This document shows positions 23,827 through 32,700 of a stretch of DNA of 64,000 nucleotides, in pieces. Positions within the stretch are counted from its first letter, which is position 1, and the number at the start of each line of letters is the position of its first letter. The DNA is from an uncultured Saprospiraceae bacterium (GTDB lineage Bacteria; Bacteroidota; Bacteroidia; Chitinophagales; Saprospiraceae), in NCBI GenBank assembly GCA_937926205.1, contig CALEYL010000043.1, positions 29,184 through 93,183 on the forward strand. Reading direction: 5' to 3'. Both the position numbers and the translations under genes were made by a program. A model generated the notes under the pieces. It did no database searches. It saw only the letters and a list, made by a program, of their open reading frames with translations, and was not told the origin of the DNA.

Positions 23827-24942
23827 TTACTGTATCTCATCATAAAACACCTTCTCGGAGATATCTGCCCATCCTGAAATTTGTTTGCGAAAAGCGTTGT
23901 AAGAATCGTAGACTCTTTTGCTGAAAGGGTCGGCGGCGCAGATTTCAGCCAGCGCTTCTTCGGTGTGTTGGCGCAGGCTGTCTAAAACCGGCTTTGGGAA
24001 ACGGCGGATGTCTATGCCTTCTTTTCGCATGACCTGCAGCATTTCGCTGTTTTTGAACTCCATTTCTGCCGTATACCACTGGGCCACACGGGCGCCGGCG
24101 CCTTGAAGAATCGCCTGTAAATCAGGAGGCAGGCTGTCGTATTTTTCTTTGTTGATGAAAAACTCCAGCGCCGTGCCGCATTCCTGCCATCCCGGGGTGT
24201 AATAATATTTTGCAATCTGATGAAAACCCATTTTGTAGTCGTGGAACGGCCCCAGCCATTCTGTGGCATCGATGACACCCCGTTCAAGTCCGGTGTAAAT
24301 TTCCCCTCCGGCCAGCAGGATCGGGGATCCGCCGGCTTTTTCCAGCACTTTGCCGCCCAGACCGGGGATGCGCATTTTCAAGCCTTTTAAATCCTCCGGC
24401 GTATTGATTTCTTTGTTAAACCAGCCGCCCATTTGTGCACCGGTATTGCCGCCGTACATTGGCACGACATTCAGTCCGCTGTAAAGCTCCTGCCACAGTT
24501 CAAGTCCGCCGCCACTGACAATCCAGGTACTCAATTGTTGCGTGTTCATGCCAAAAGGGACCGAAGCAAAAAATTGTGCCGCGGGCGCTTTACCCGCCCA
24601 GTAATAAGCGGCGCCATTGCCCATTTCTGCAGAACCGTTGCGGACTGCATCGAATGCTTCGAGAGCCGGAACCAGTTCCCCGCCACCGTAAACACGAATG
24701 TTCATGCGGCCACCTGACATTTCATTTGCCCAGGTAGCAAACAGGTTGCACGCATCTCCGATGATAGGGAAATTAGAAGGCCAGGTTGTTACCATTTTCC
24801 AATCGTAGCGCTCACCACTAACTTTGGAAGCAGAGCGGCGTTGCTGGGCGAGGTTTTCACCCATGCAGGAGCGAAGTACCACCGGCATGGAAATGGTACC
24901 GATGGCTATACCTTTCAGGAAGTCTTTGCGGCGGATTTTCAT
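23827..24942 (-). CDS. TRAP transporter substrate-binding protein (DctP family), orphan
   Basis: The 371-aa protein is an extracytoplasmic solute receptor: TTWPSNFPIIGDACNLFATW, the NGSAEMGNGAAYYW region, a GLKMRIPGLGGKV segment that in this family contacts the carboxylate of the ligand through its Arg, and YTGLERGVIDATEWLGP. It resembles the TRAP subgroup for alpha-keto acids. The N-terminus (IRRKDFLKG, hydrophobic stretch) is a Tat-like signal with RK in place of the second R, and Cys26 could be a lipid anchor although LRSC is a weak lipobox. No DctQ or DctM membrane genes are adjacent, so it either works with a distant transporter or has another role. Tail-to-tail with mqnD, 8 bp apart. 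Confidence 0.9.
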   Translation of the reverse strand: MKIRRKDFLKGIAIGTISMPVVLRSCMGENLAQQRRSASKVSGERYDWKMVTTWPSNFPIIGDACNLFATWANEMSGGRMNIRVYGGGELVPALEAFDAVRNGSAEMGNGAAYYWAGKAPAAQFFASVPFGMNTQQLSTWIVSGGGLELWQELYSGLNVVPMYGGNTGAQMGGWFNKEINTPEDLKGLKMRIPGLGGKVLEKAGGSPILLAGGEIYTGLERGVIDATEWLGPFHDYKMGFHQIAKYYYTPGWQECGTALEFFINKEKYDSLPPDLQAILQGAGARVAQWYTAEMEFKNSEMLQVMRKEGIDIRRFPKPVLDSLRQHTEEALAEICAADPFSKRVYDSYNAFRKQISGWADISEKVFYDEIQ

Positions 24943-24958
24943 TTTTAAAAAATTTCCG

Positions 24959-24986
24959 AAAAGGTACGCTAAAAATTAAAAACAAA
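24959..24986 (-). promoter_or_regulatory. Candidate promoter of the TRAP binding-protein gene
   Basis: On the minus strand TTTG (24983-24986) and TACCTTTT (24959-24966) are separated by 16 bases, close to the Bacteroidota TTTG/TAnnTTTG pattern. The start codon lies 16 bases downstream at 24942. Confidence 0.3.
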
Positions 24987-25022
24987 AAGTTTATATTTAC
25001 ATCAAAATTACAAACACTTTGT

Positions 25023-26090
25023 ATGACGAAAATCACGCAACCGGATTACTGGAAGGGTAGGGGCGCGCAGATCAACCCTGCCGGGCCTTACGCACACTTC
25101 GTATACGACAGCGAGCCGGTTGCGGCAGATGAAGATGACCGGAGTTTGAAAACGGAATACCTCGAAGTACACCCCAAAACCATTCTGAACAAGGTGGACA
25201 GCCCGGATATTGGCATGGGATATTCCATGAATCCTTACCAGGGCTGCGAGCATGGTTGTGTTTATTGTTATGCCAGAAACACCCATCCATATTGGGGGTA
25301 CAGCGCCGGAATGGAGTTTGAACAAAAAATCCTGTACAAACTGAATGCAGCAGCTTTGCTGGAGGAAAAAATCCGAAAGCCCAATTGGGAACCGATGCCG
25401 GTGATGCTTTCCGGCAATACGGATTGTTACCAGCCCATTGAAAAAAAATTAAAACTCACCCGGCAAATTCTGGAAGTGCTTTGGAAACACCGCCATCCGG
25501 TTGGGATCATCACCAAAAACAGCCTGATTCTGAGAGATCTGGATTTTTTGACGCAGATGGCAGCCTGTCAGCTGGTTAAAGTTTCCATTTCGGTCACGAC
25601 ACTGGATGAATCATTGCGTCGGGTACTGGAACCCAGAACGGCTTCTGTAAAGAGCCGGCTCAGTACCATTCGAACCCTGTCACAGCATGGAATTCCGGTA
25701 AATGTGATGCTGGCGCCTATTATTCCCGGCCTCAACGACCACGAAATACTGGAAATGGCTAAGGCGGTATCCGAAGCCGGCGCTTCCTCCATTTATTATA
25801 CCGTGGTGCGGCTGAACGGGGATGTGGGTGAAATTTTTGAAGACTGGGTTCGCAAAAACATGCCAGATCGGGCGGATCGGGTCCTGAACAGGATTCGGGA
25901 TTGCCATGGCGGTCAACTCAACGACAGCAGGTTTAAGACCAGGATGACCGGAGAAGGCAACATCGCAGAAATGATCCGGCAGCAATACGAATTGGCGAAA
26001 CGCCTGTATTTTAAAGATAAAACGACACCTTCTTATAATCTGGATTTGTTCCGGCAACTGAAGGCGCCTGCGCAGTTGAGCTTGTTTTGA
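25023..26090 (+). CDS. Radical SAM protein of the PA0069/Rv2578c family
   Basis: The 355-aa protein carries the radical SAM 4Fe-4S motif as C75-x3-C79-x2-C82 in QGCEHGCVYCYARNTHPYWG, followed by MLSGNTDCYQPIEKKLKLTR, the second box shared with spore photoproduct lyase-like proteins. It should cleave S-adenosylmethionine to start a radical reaction; the substrate of this family is not known to me. SPL-like proteins repair UV-damaged DNA, but the family member here lacks evidence for that. It is transcribed alone; a stretch TATATTTAC just upstream (about 24991) could be a weak -7 element. Confidence 0.88.
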   Translation: MTKITQPDYWKGRGAQINPAGPYAHFVYDSEPVAADEDDRSLKTEYLEVHPKTILNKVDSPDIGMGYSMNPYQGCEHGCVYCYARNTHPYWGYSAGMEFEQKILYKLNAAALLEEKIRKPNWEPMPVMLSGNTDCYQPIEKKLKLTRQILEVLWKHRHPVGIITKNSLILRDLDFLTQMAACQLVKVSISVTTLDESLRRVLEPRTASVKSRLSTIRTLSQHGIPVNVMLAPIIPGLNDHEILEMAKAVSEAGASSIYYTVVRLNGDVGEIFEDWVRKNMPDRADRVLNRIRDCHGGQLNDSRFKTRMTGEGNIAEMIRQQYELAKRLYFKDKTTPSYNLDLFRQLKAPAQLSLF

Positions 26091-26113
26091 AATAAAGTGG
26101 ACCGATATTGGGT

Positions 26114-26455
26114 TTATGCTACGGCAAATTCGGTATATTGACGATGGTAATCAGGGTAATAAGCCAGAACGATCTCGTGTTTTTCTATACCTTTTTCCAA
26201 TAATAAATTGGCGAAGCCATCTTCTGTATTGTCTTCCTGTATCCAAATTTTGCCATCGGTTATATCCGCATGGAAAATAACATAGTAGATGCGTTCATCT
26301 TCTTCCCAGCCGACGGCTAGGAGTTGGTATTTGTCACGCTTTTCATCTGTAAGCAATTGATAGGCAACTTTAGGTAAGTTGGCCCCGGAAAGATATTCGG
26401 CATATTCACTCATACACTGAATGATCGATTGGCGAAGAAAATTTATTCTATCCAT
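26114..26455 (-). CDS. xisI: XisI-family protein
   Basis: The 113-aa product matches XisI, the fdxN-element excision controlling factor first described in cyanobacteria: IIQCMSEYAEYLSGANLPKV, VGWEEDERIYYVIFHADITD, KIWIQEDNTEDGFANLLLEK and GIEKHEIVLAYYPDYHRQYT are characteristic. It overlaps the end of xisH by 13 bp and is read from the same mRNA. There is no fdxN element in view, so the pair must have another role here; its biochemical activity is not established. Confidence 0.92.
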   Translation of the reverse strand: MDRINFLRQSIIQCMSEYAEYLSGANLPKVAYQLLTDEKRDKYQLLAVGWEEDERIYYVIFHADITDGKIWIQEDNTEDGFANLLLEKGIEKHEIVLAYYPDYHRQYTEFAVA

Positions 26456-26880
26456 GTTGTGATAGACTTCTGATTGGTGTTATATAAAATGAATTTCATA
26501 TTCAGGTCATGTATAACCTCTTTTGCCCATTCAAACTTAATAATCCTGCTAAAAACAAAATCAGGTAATGCGACATAAAGTGTTCTTTCAGAATTACTTA
26601 TCATAAGTATTTTACGATAAACATAGAACTGCCCAACAGCTAGTAAAAAATCATGCAGTATAGAAATATGCACAAAACTTTTTACTTCCACGGCTATACG
26701 ACTTTTCCCTTTTTCAGCAGTAATTATCTTTTCGGCGCCAATATCAGTTTGCAAACCGCCTTCTTTACGATGGTGCAGTGGAAAAGGATCGTGTGTGATT
26801 ATCCACCCCTCATTCTCCAGTGCATCTCTGACAAGGGTATGAAAAATATCTCTAGCCACTCTGATTATTTGACTTACCAA
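26443..26880 (-). CDS. xisH: XisH-family protein with endonuclease-like fold
   Basis: The 145-aa product matches XisH: ARDIFHTLVRDALENEGWII, THDPFPL, then LQTDIGAEKIITAEKGKSRI and AVEVKSF. Asp46 with the E65-V-K67 pair forms the pattern of a PD-(D/E)xK nuclease, the fold assigned to this family. In Anabaena it is required together with XisI and the recombinase XisF for fdxN-element excision; here it is a free-standing xisH-xisI pair, first gene upstream, overlapping xisI by 13 bp. Such pairs are abundant in cyanobacteria and scattered elsewhere, so horizontal spread is likely. Whether it acts as a nuclease module or toxin-antitoxin-like pair is open. Confidence 0.92.
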   Translation of the reverse strand: MVSQIIRVARDIFHTLVRDALENEGWIITHDPFPLHHRKEGGLQTDIGAEKIITAEKGKSRIAVEVKSFVHISILHDFLLAVGQFYVYRKILMISNSERTLYVALPDFVFSRIIKFEWAKEVIHDLNMKFILYNTNQKSITTWIE

Positions 26881-26883
26881 ATA

Positions 26884-26919
26884 TAAGCCATCTCCCGCAC
26901 AATCGCAAGAGACGGCTTA
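26884..26919 (-). terminator. Hairpin downstream of fba
   Basis: TAAGCCATCTC at 26884-26894 pairs with GAGACGGCTTA at 26909-26919 with one mismatch. It lies after the leftward aldolase gene and just before the xisH start, so it probably ends aldolase transcription; the T run is poor. Confidence 0.45.
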
Positions 26920-26920
26920 C

Positions 26921-26983
26921 ATCTGGCTTCTAAAATCTAAAATCTAATGTCTGGAATCTAACATCCAGCGTCTGGCATCTCCC
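26921..26983. repeat. Array of nine degenerate 7-bp repeats
   Basis: Nine consecutive heptamers of the form RTCTRRM (for example ATCTGGC, ATCTAAA, ATCTAAT, GTCTGGA, GTCTGGC) fill the space between the aldolase stop and the hairpin. The 7-base period is kept without slips although the units vary. A similar array lies at 29648-29710. Confidence 0.8.
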
Positions 26984-26987
26984 AGAA

Positions 26988-28070
26988 TCATGCATTCCGC
27001 CCAATACAATCCAGGTCTTCAAACGCATGTTTCAATCTGGCGATGAAGCTTTCTTCACCTGCGCGCAGCCATTTGCGTGGATCGTAGTAGTTTTTGTTGG
27101 GCTTGTCGCTGCCTTCCGGGTTGCCTATTTGCGATTGCATGTAGCCGCGGTTGGCTTCGTAGTAGTTGCGGATGCCATCCCAGAATGCCCACTGCATGTC
27201 GGTATCGATGTTCATTTTTACAGCGCCATAGCGGATGGCTTCGCGGATTTCTTCGCGGGAAGATCCTGAGCCGCCATGGAATACGAAATTGATTGGATTG
27301 TCGTGTGTGCCGTATTTTGCTTTGATGTACTCCTGCGAGTTTTTCAGAATCACCGGCTGTAAATGCACATTGCCGGGTTTGTAGACCCCGTGAACATTGC
27401 CAAAGGCCGCTGCGATGGTGAAGCGCTTGCTGATTTTACTGAGGTGTTCATAGGCATAGGCCACTTCTTCCGGTTGGGTATAGAGGCGCGAATTGTCTAT
27501 CTCTGAATTGTCTACACCGTCTTCTTCGCCGCCCGTAACGCCCAATTCGATTTCGAGGGTCATGCCCAGCTTATCCATGCGTTCGAGGTAACGCGCGCAG
27601 ATTTCCACATTCTCGTGGAGCGGCTCTTCCGAAAGATCCAGCATGTGCGAGCTATAGAGTGGCTTGCCATGTTGCTCAAAATAACGTTCCCCGTGATCCA
27701 GCAACCCGTCTATCCAGGGGAGTAATTTTTTAGCACAGTGGTCGGTGTGCAGCACTGCGGTCACTCCATAAGCTTCTGCCATGGTGTGAACGTGCATGGC
27801 TCCGGAAACGGAACCCAAAATTGCCGATTGCTGATTTTGGTTAGAAAGGCCTTTTCCCGCAAAAAAGCTGCCGCCGCCATTTGAAAATTGTATGATGACC
27901 GGAGAATTTACTTCCCGTGCCGTTTCCAGTACCGCATTCACAGAGTCGGTGCCTATCACATTAACTGCGGGCATCGCAAAGTCATTTTCGTTCGCATACT
28001 GCAGCAGATCTGCCAGTTCGTCGCCCCAAATGACGCCCGTTTTGAATTTCGTTTTGCCTGTATTGCTCAT
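26988..28070 (-). CDS. fba: Class II fructose-bisphosphate aldolase
   Basis: The 360-aa enzyme cleaves fructose 1,6-bisphosphate to dihydroxyacetone phosphate and glyceraldehyde 3-phosphate in glycolysis, and works in reverse in gluconeogenesis. Length and sequence fit the E. coli FbaA type (359 aa): AMPAVNVIGTDSVNAVLETA, the zinc-binding and catalytic VLHTDHCAKKLLPWIDGLL, LEIELGVTGGEEDGVDNS, FHGGSGSSREEI and VKMNIDTDMQWAFWDG. I chose ATG at 28070 (MSNTGKTKFKTGVIWG) because it aligns with the family start; the ATG 45 bases upstream adds a non-conserved extension. It is the only glycolytic gene here and seems to be transcribed alone. Confidence 0.96.
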   Translation of the reverse strand: MSNTGKTKFKTGVIWGDELADLLQYANENDFAMPAVNVIGTDSVNAVLETAREVNSPVIIQFSNGGGSFFAGKGLSNQNQQSAILGSVSGAMHVHTMAEAYGVTAVLHTDHCAKKLLPWIDGLLDHGERYFEQHGKPLYSSHMLDLSEEPLHENVEICARYLERMDKLGMTLEIELGVTGGEEDGVDNSEIDNSRLYTQPEEVAYAYEHLSKISKRFTIAAAFGNVHGVYKPGNVHLQPVILKNSQEYIKAKYGTHDNPINFVFHGGSGSSREEIREAIRYGAVKMNIDTDMQWAFWDGIRNYYEANRGYMQSQIGNPEGSDKPNKNYYDPRKWLRAGEESFIARLKHAFEDLDCIGRNA

Positions 28071-28154
28071 GTTATCAACAGAGTTTATTGATGGTGGAAA
28101 GATTACTACCGTCACAAAGGTCTGTCATTGCTATAAAAATGTGAAACAAACTTC

Positions 28155-28162
28155 TATTTTTG
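28155..28162 (+). promoter_or_regulatory. -7 element upstream of the TPR protein gene
   Basis: TATTTTTG followed by C fits the Bacteroidota TAnnTTTG element and lies 36 bp before the ATG at 28198. It supports that start over the much longer frame opening at 27892, which would begin upstream of the promoter and inside the aldolase gene. Confidence 0.4.
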
Positions 28163-28197
28163 CGTCGCTTTTTTTCAAACATTCACAAAAACAAGCA

Positions 28198-28893
28198 ATG
28201 GCAACCAGGAAGAGCAATCAGAAGAAAGGAGACGAAACGCTGTTAGACCTAGTAGAAGTACGCAGTCAGGCCCAGCAATTTCTGGACAAGAACCGCACTT
28301 TGGTTTACGGAGTTGTGGGCGGACTTGTCGTTATCGCATTGGGCATTTTCCTATATAAAAATTTGTATGCTGATCCGCGCCAGCGCGACGCAGTGGAGCA
28401 AATGTTCCAGGCTCAGGTACAGTTCGAAAAGGATTCCTTTAAATTAGCCCTGACCAACCCGGGTGGTGGTTACAGTGGCTTTTTGGATGTGATAGACAAC
28501 TATGGCGGATCCAAAGCAGCAAACCTGTCCAAGTATTATGCCGGCATTTGCTATCTGCACCTCGGCCAATTCGACGCAGCCATTTCCTATCTGGAAGATT
28601 TCAGCGCGGCTGGTGAAGTAACCCCGGCGATGAAAGCCGGTGCTTTGGGCGACGCATATGCGGAAAAAGGAGATTTGGCAAAAGCCATGACCCAGTACCA
28701 GAAGGCAGCGAAGGAAACAAAAAATGAGGTGATCGCGCCGTACTACCTCAAAAAGATTGGCATGTTGCACGAAAAGAACGGCAATCTGGCAGAAGCCAAA
28801 GCTGCTTATGAGTCGATTAAAAACGACTATTCCAGTTCTGCTGCCGCTGCTGACATCGAGAAATACATCATTCGTGTTTCAGACGGGCAGTAA
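28198..28893 (+). CDS. Membrane-anchored TPR protein (YfgM-like)
   Basis: The 231-aa protein has a charged cytoplasmic N-terminus (MATRKSNQKKGDETLLDLVE), one membrane segment at about 37-57 (LVYGVVGGLVVIALGIFLYK) and then tetratricopeptide-like helices (SKYYAGICYLHLGQFDAAIS, YLEDF; AGALGDAYAEKGDLAKAMTQ, YQKA; YYLKKIGMLHEKNGNLAEAK, AAYESI). This layout matches the periplasmic-facing TPR proteins related to YfgM/BamD-like envelope scaffolds and is very common in Bacteroidota. The partner is not known. It reads divergently from the aldolase gene. Confidence 0.85.
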   Translation: MATRKSNQKKGDETLLDLVEVRSQAQQFLDKNRTLVYGVVGGLVVIALGIFLYKNLYADPRQRDAVEQMFQAQVQFEKDSFKLALTNPGGGYSGFLDVIDNYGGSKAANLSKYYAGICYLHLGQFDAAISYLEDFSAAGEVTPAMKAGALGDAYAEKGDLAKAMTQYQKAAKETKNEVIAPYYLKKIGMLHEKNGNLAEAKAAYESIKNDYSSSAAAADIEKYIIRVSDGQ

Positions 28894-28941
28894 CAGGGCA
28901 CGCACAATGAAATAAAAAAGCAGCTAATGTTTTCTGCTGCT

Positions 28942-28974
28942 ATGAGCCACTTCTGGTTTTCGGGAGTGGCTCAT
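28942..28974 (+). terminator. Perfect 10-bp hairpin after the TPR gene
   Basis: ATGAGCCACT (28942-28951) pairs with AGTGGCTCAT (28965-28974), followed within 15 bases by a CTTTTTG run. A second small stem, AGCAGC/GCTGCT, precedes it. It lies 50 bp after the stop codon at 28893. Confidence 0.65.
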
Positions 28975-29085
28975 GTCGTTTATGCTTTTTGAAAGAAAAT
29001 CTCCGGCTACCTTTCAATTTCCTTCCCGGTATTCTATTACATTTACGAGCAAATACACTTTATTTAACCAAATAAAAATTTATCG

Positions 29086-29580
29086 ATGAAAAAGCAAGCA
29101 CTTTTTAGTCTGTTGACTGCAGTATTTGCCCTTTTGTCTTTAAGCGCAAATGCTCAAATTTGTCCCAAGGGCGCCATTATGTTGGGCGGTAGTGCCGGCG
29201 TAACTTCTGTCAGCAATGATGGGGATTCCAATGTTTCCTTTTTTCTGTCGCCAACTGCCGGTTTTTTCGTGGCAGATGATCTGGCCGTTGGAGCAAATAT
29301 CAGCGTTGCGGCTTCCGAAGGATTTTCCCAATTTGGCATTGGCCCCTTTGCCCGCTATTATTTTTTGAAGGGCTTGTTTGCTCAGGCAGGATTAGACTTT
29401 ACCAGCACTAAATTTGACGGATTTGACAGTGACAGTTCAACCCGTTTTAATGTTGGAGTCGGATATTCTGTTTTCCTGAACGATGGGGTTGCGTTGGAAC
29501 CTGGACTGGTTTTTGATTTTGGTGAAGGCATTACAGTCATTGCCTTGACGATAGGCGTGCAGGCTTTTCTGCATCGTTGA
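29086..29580 (+). CDS. Small outer-membrane beta-barrel protein
   Basis: The 164-aa protein has a clear signal peptide (MKKQALFSLLTAVFALLSLS, cleaved after ANA) and then alternating amphipathic strands rich in Gly and aromatic residues (GIGPFARYYFLKGLFAQAGL, FNVGVGYSVFLNDGVALEPG), ending in a strand with a basic C-terminus. This is the look of the 8-stranded outer-membrane barrel (OmpW/OprF-like N-terminal) families annotated in Bacteroidota as porin family. Its cargo or role is unknown. Transcribed alone between two hairpins. Confidence 0.8.
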   Translation: MKKQALFSLLTAVFALLSLSANAQICPKGAIMLGGSAGVTSVSNDGDSNVSFFLSPTAGFFVADDLAVGANISVAASEGFSQFGIGPFARYYFLKGLFAQAGLDFTSTKFDGFDSDSSTRFNVGVGYSVFLNDGVALEPGLVFDFGEGITVIALTIGVQAFLHR

Positions 29581-29613
29581 TTCAGACGATTCAATCCTAC
29601 ATCATATACAGAT

Positions 29614-29643
29614 AGAGCTGCTTGCACGGTACAAGGCAGCTCT
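29614..29643 (+). terminator. Hairpin after the barrel protein gene
   Basis: AGAGCTGCTTG at 29614-29624 pairs with CAAGGCAGCTCT at 29632-29643 with a single bulged base, 33 bp after the stop codon; a short T-rich stretch follows. A rho-independent terminator is likely. Confidence 0.6.
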
Positions 29644-29647
29644 GCCT

Positions 29648-29710
29648 GTCTTTAGGCTTCAATCTAATGTCTCAAGTCTAATATCTTATATCTAAAGTCT
29701 CACATCTTAG
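29648..29710. repeat. Array of about nine degenerate 7-bp repeats
   Basis: The stretch divides into heptamers, mostly RTCTNAN (GTCTCAA, GTCTAAT, ATCTTAT, ATCTAAA, GTCTCAC, ATCTTAG), in strict 7-base register up to 5 bases before the ATG of the next gene. It is of the same type as the array at 26921-26983 and in the same orientation. Confidence 0.8.
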
Positions 29711-29715
29711 AAAAC

Positions 29716-32700
29716 ATGAAGGCGATCAGCCAGGCCACCGCGCTCCTCCTTTACCGCGAGTTAGAAAAAATTGCGGCACGTGCTGATAAGGACATTGCCA
29801 TCAGGATGGGGGAGGCACATCGCCTGTTTTTGATTGTACTGCTTGAGGCCACCAAAGCCGAACGTCTTCAATTTGCTACCCTGTTTGCACGCCTGGCCTT
29901 CATTTGCCACAAATGGCAATTGGATAAACGACTGCAGTATTATCTGCACACCTTCCGGAAATATGCCCCAACGCAGCAGGACAAATTTCCACCCGACGAT
30001 TTGTGGCGCCTGGGTTTGAAAGCGACCGCTGTTGCGCTGGAAGCTTTATCAGATACCGAAATTCCTGCGACCCTGGCCGGAGAATTGCCTACGGATTGGC
30101 CCCTCGATTTCGCTCCCCAGGCGATTCGGTCGTTTCGAAGCAAAGTCAGGGTACTTGTTCTGGATGACGATGCTGAAAATGCACAGTTGATCGTGCGTGA
30201 TGAAGAGGCGCCGGAGGAAATCACCAGGGTACAATACCATATTTCTGACCGCAATGAACCCTTTACTGCAGGAATCAAAAGCTTGCGCAGTGTTTTTGGC
30301 TTTCCTGTAGCGATTAATCTTCTGGATGTCGAAATCGGTGCAGACGGGCTCTATCGTCCTCGTGCTTTTGTTTTTTTGCCCGACCATTTGATGGATGTCT
30401 CCACCATTGCGAATTGCGTGCAGGATGGCAGTCCATTCCCGTGGCAGTATCTGCTGGACAAATTTTTGCCCAAAGAAACGACGCCCAGTCTTATGCTGGG
30501 AAACATCGCCAATTTTTATTTGGATGAACTGATTACCCAACCTGATACGACCTATGCAGCGCTAAAAAGCCGGGTCTTCAAACTCAATCCCCTCGGCTTT
30601 TGCCTTTTCAATGATCGGGAAGTAAGTGACATGATGGGCCTGTCGCAGAGACATTATTCTAACCTGAGACTTGTGCTGGAGCAAGCATTTGCTGAACAGG
30701 ATATTACAGCCTCAGATTGCCTTGTGGAGCCTTCGTTTTATTCCGAAACTTATGGCCTGCAGGGCCGCCTCGACGTTTTTTACCGGCAATCGGAAGGCGC
30801 ACAACCCCGCACGGCAATCGTGGAATTAAAAAGTGGGAAGATATTCAAACCCAACGTATACGGCATCAACCATAGCCATTTTACACAAACCCTGTTGTAT
30901 GACCTGTTGGTGCGTTCAACTTTTGGCGTTCCTCCCGATCCTTTGTGTTATATCCTGTATTCAGGTATGGAGGATCGCCCGCTTCGTTATGCCCCAACGG
31001 TAAAAGTGCAGCAATACGAAGCTTTGCAATTGCGCAACAGCATGCTGCGCTTAGAATATGAATTGGCGGCACTGGGTGTCGGAGAAAAGCCTTTACTGGA
31101 GCAGGGAAGGCGCCTGTTTGGAAAATTGAATGCTGAGTTGTGCCCCGGCAATCAGGTTTTTGTGTTGCGCAACCTGAATGCTTTTTCAGGCGTGTACGAA
31201 GGCATGAACGCGCTGGAAAAAAAATATTTCATTGCTTTTGCCGGATTCATTGCACGGGAACACCGCCTTGCCAAAACGGGCATTGAAGGGGTGGAGAACC
31301 TGAATGGACAGGCCATGTTGTGGCTGAATTCCGGCGAACAGAAGCGCGAAAATTTTGAAATCCTTGATTACCTGGAAATACGAGTCAACAAAGCAGGGGA
31401 AGAAGAACCGCTGCTGGGACTTGCCAGGACCGCCCGAACGTCTGAACTGGCAAATTTTCGGGTAGGAGACATTGCCGTGCTATATCCGGGCCACGAGATG
31501 GACGACCAGGCTGCCCTCCGCAATCAGGTACTTAAATGTACCATCGTGGAGATCGGGCGCGAACAAATCCAGGTGCGGCTACGGGCGCGGCAACGCAACG
31601 CACAACTGTTGGAAAAAATGCCTTTCTGGAACATTGAACACGACCTTTTAGACAGTAGTTTCAATGCTCAATATCGGGGCTTGTTTGAATTTGCCGGCAC
31701 GGCTCGCGCCAAAAAAGAATTGTTGCTGGGCTTGCGGGCGCCGGAAAAGGGCGGCGCAAATGTATCGGTGCAGGAACAGCCGGGCATGACATCCGAACAA
31801 GCCGCTATTTTTCAGAAAATACTGGATTCAAAGGACTATTTTCTGTTGTGGGGCCCACCCGGAACTGGTAAAACCAGCGTTATGCTGCGCAACATGGTGG
31901 CGCATTTTTTTGAGCACACTAATGAAAACCTCCTTGTTTTGGCTTACACCAATCGTGCTGTGGATGAAATTTGTGAAGCCATTGAAAGCATTGGAGAACA
32001 CATGCGCGAAAATTACCTTCGGATAGGCTCCCGCTATGCCACCGAAGCGCGTTATGCAGAAAGATTGTTGGAGGCAAATATTGAAAAAGTGAGCACCCGT
32101 GCAGCTCTCAAAGATTTAATTAATAACTGCCGCATTCTCGTGGGTACGGTAGCGTCAGTAGCAGGGAAACCGGAATTGTTTCAATTGAAATCATTTGACC
32201 GGGCCATTATCGATGAAGCTTCCCAGATTCTTGAACCTTCCCTTGTCGGTCTGTTACCGCATTTTCCATGGTTTGCCCTCATTGGAGACCACAAACAATT
32301 GCCTGCAGTAGTGGCGCAGGAAGAAACCCTCTCTGCGGTTCAGGACGAGGATTTGCGGGCCATCGGACTCAATAACCTGCGGCAGTCACTTTTCGAGCGA
32401 CTGTTCAGGCGCTGCCTTGAAAATGACTGGAAACATGCTTTTGCACAACTGAGCCACCAGGGGCGCATGCACGAAGCCATTATGGATTTTCCCAATCGAT
32501 TTTTTTATGACAAAACGCTGCGGGTGCTTCCTCAGGGAGTTTGGGGACATGAACGTCAGGTAGCTCCTCTGGCGGAGCAAACGGTTGATCCGGACTGGCG
32601 TGCTGTTCTATTAAACACCCGCGCTCTATTTATTCCAACACCGATTGATGAAAATGGGGCCCTGAGGAAAGTAAATGTTTTTGAATCCGAACTCGTTGCA

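Noticed and set aside
26921..26983. CRISPR array
   Set aside because: The period is 7 bases with no spacers, and no cas genes are in the window.
27892..28197. N-terminal extension of the TPR protein frame
   Set aside because: It overlaps the aldolase gene, lies upstream of a likely promoter element and has no conserved sequence, so the start at 28198 is preferred.
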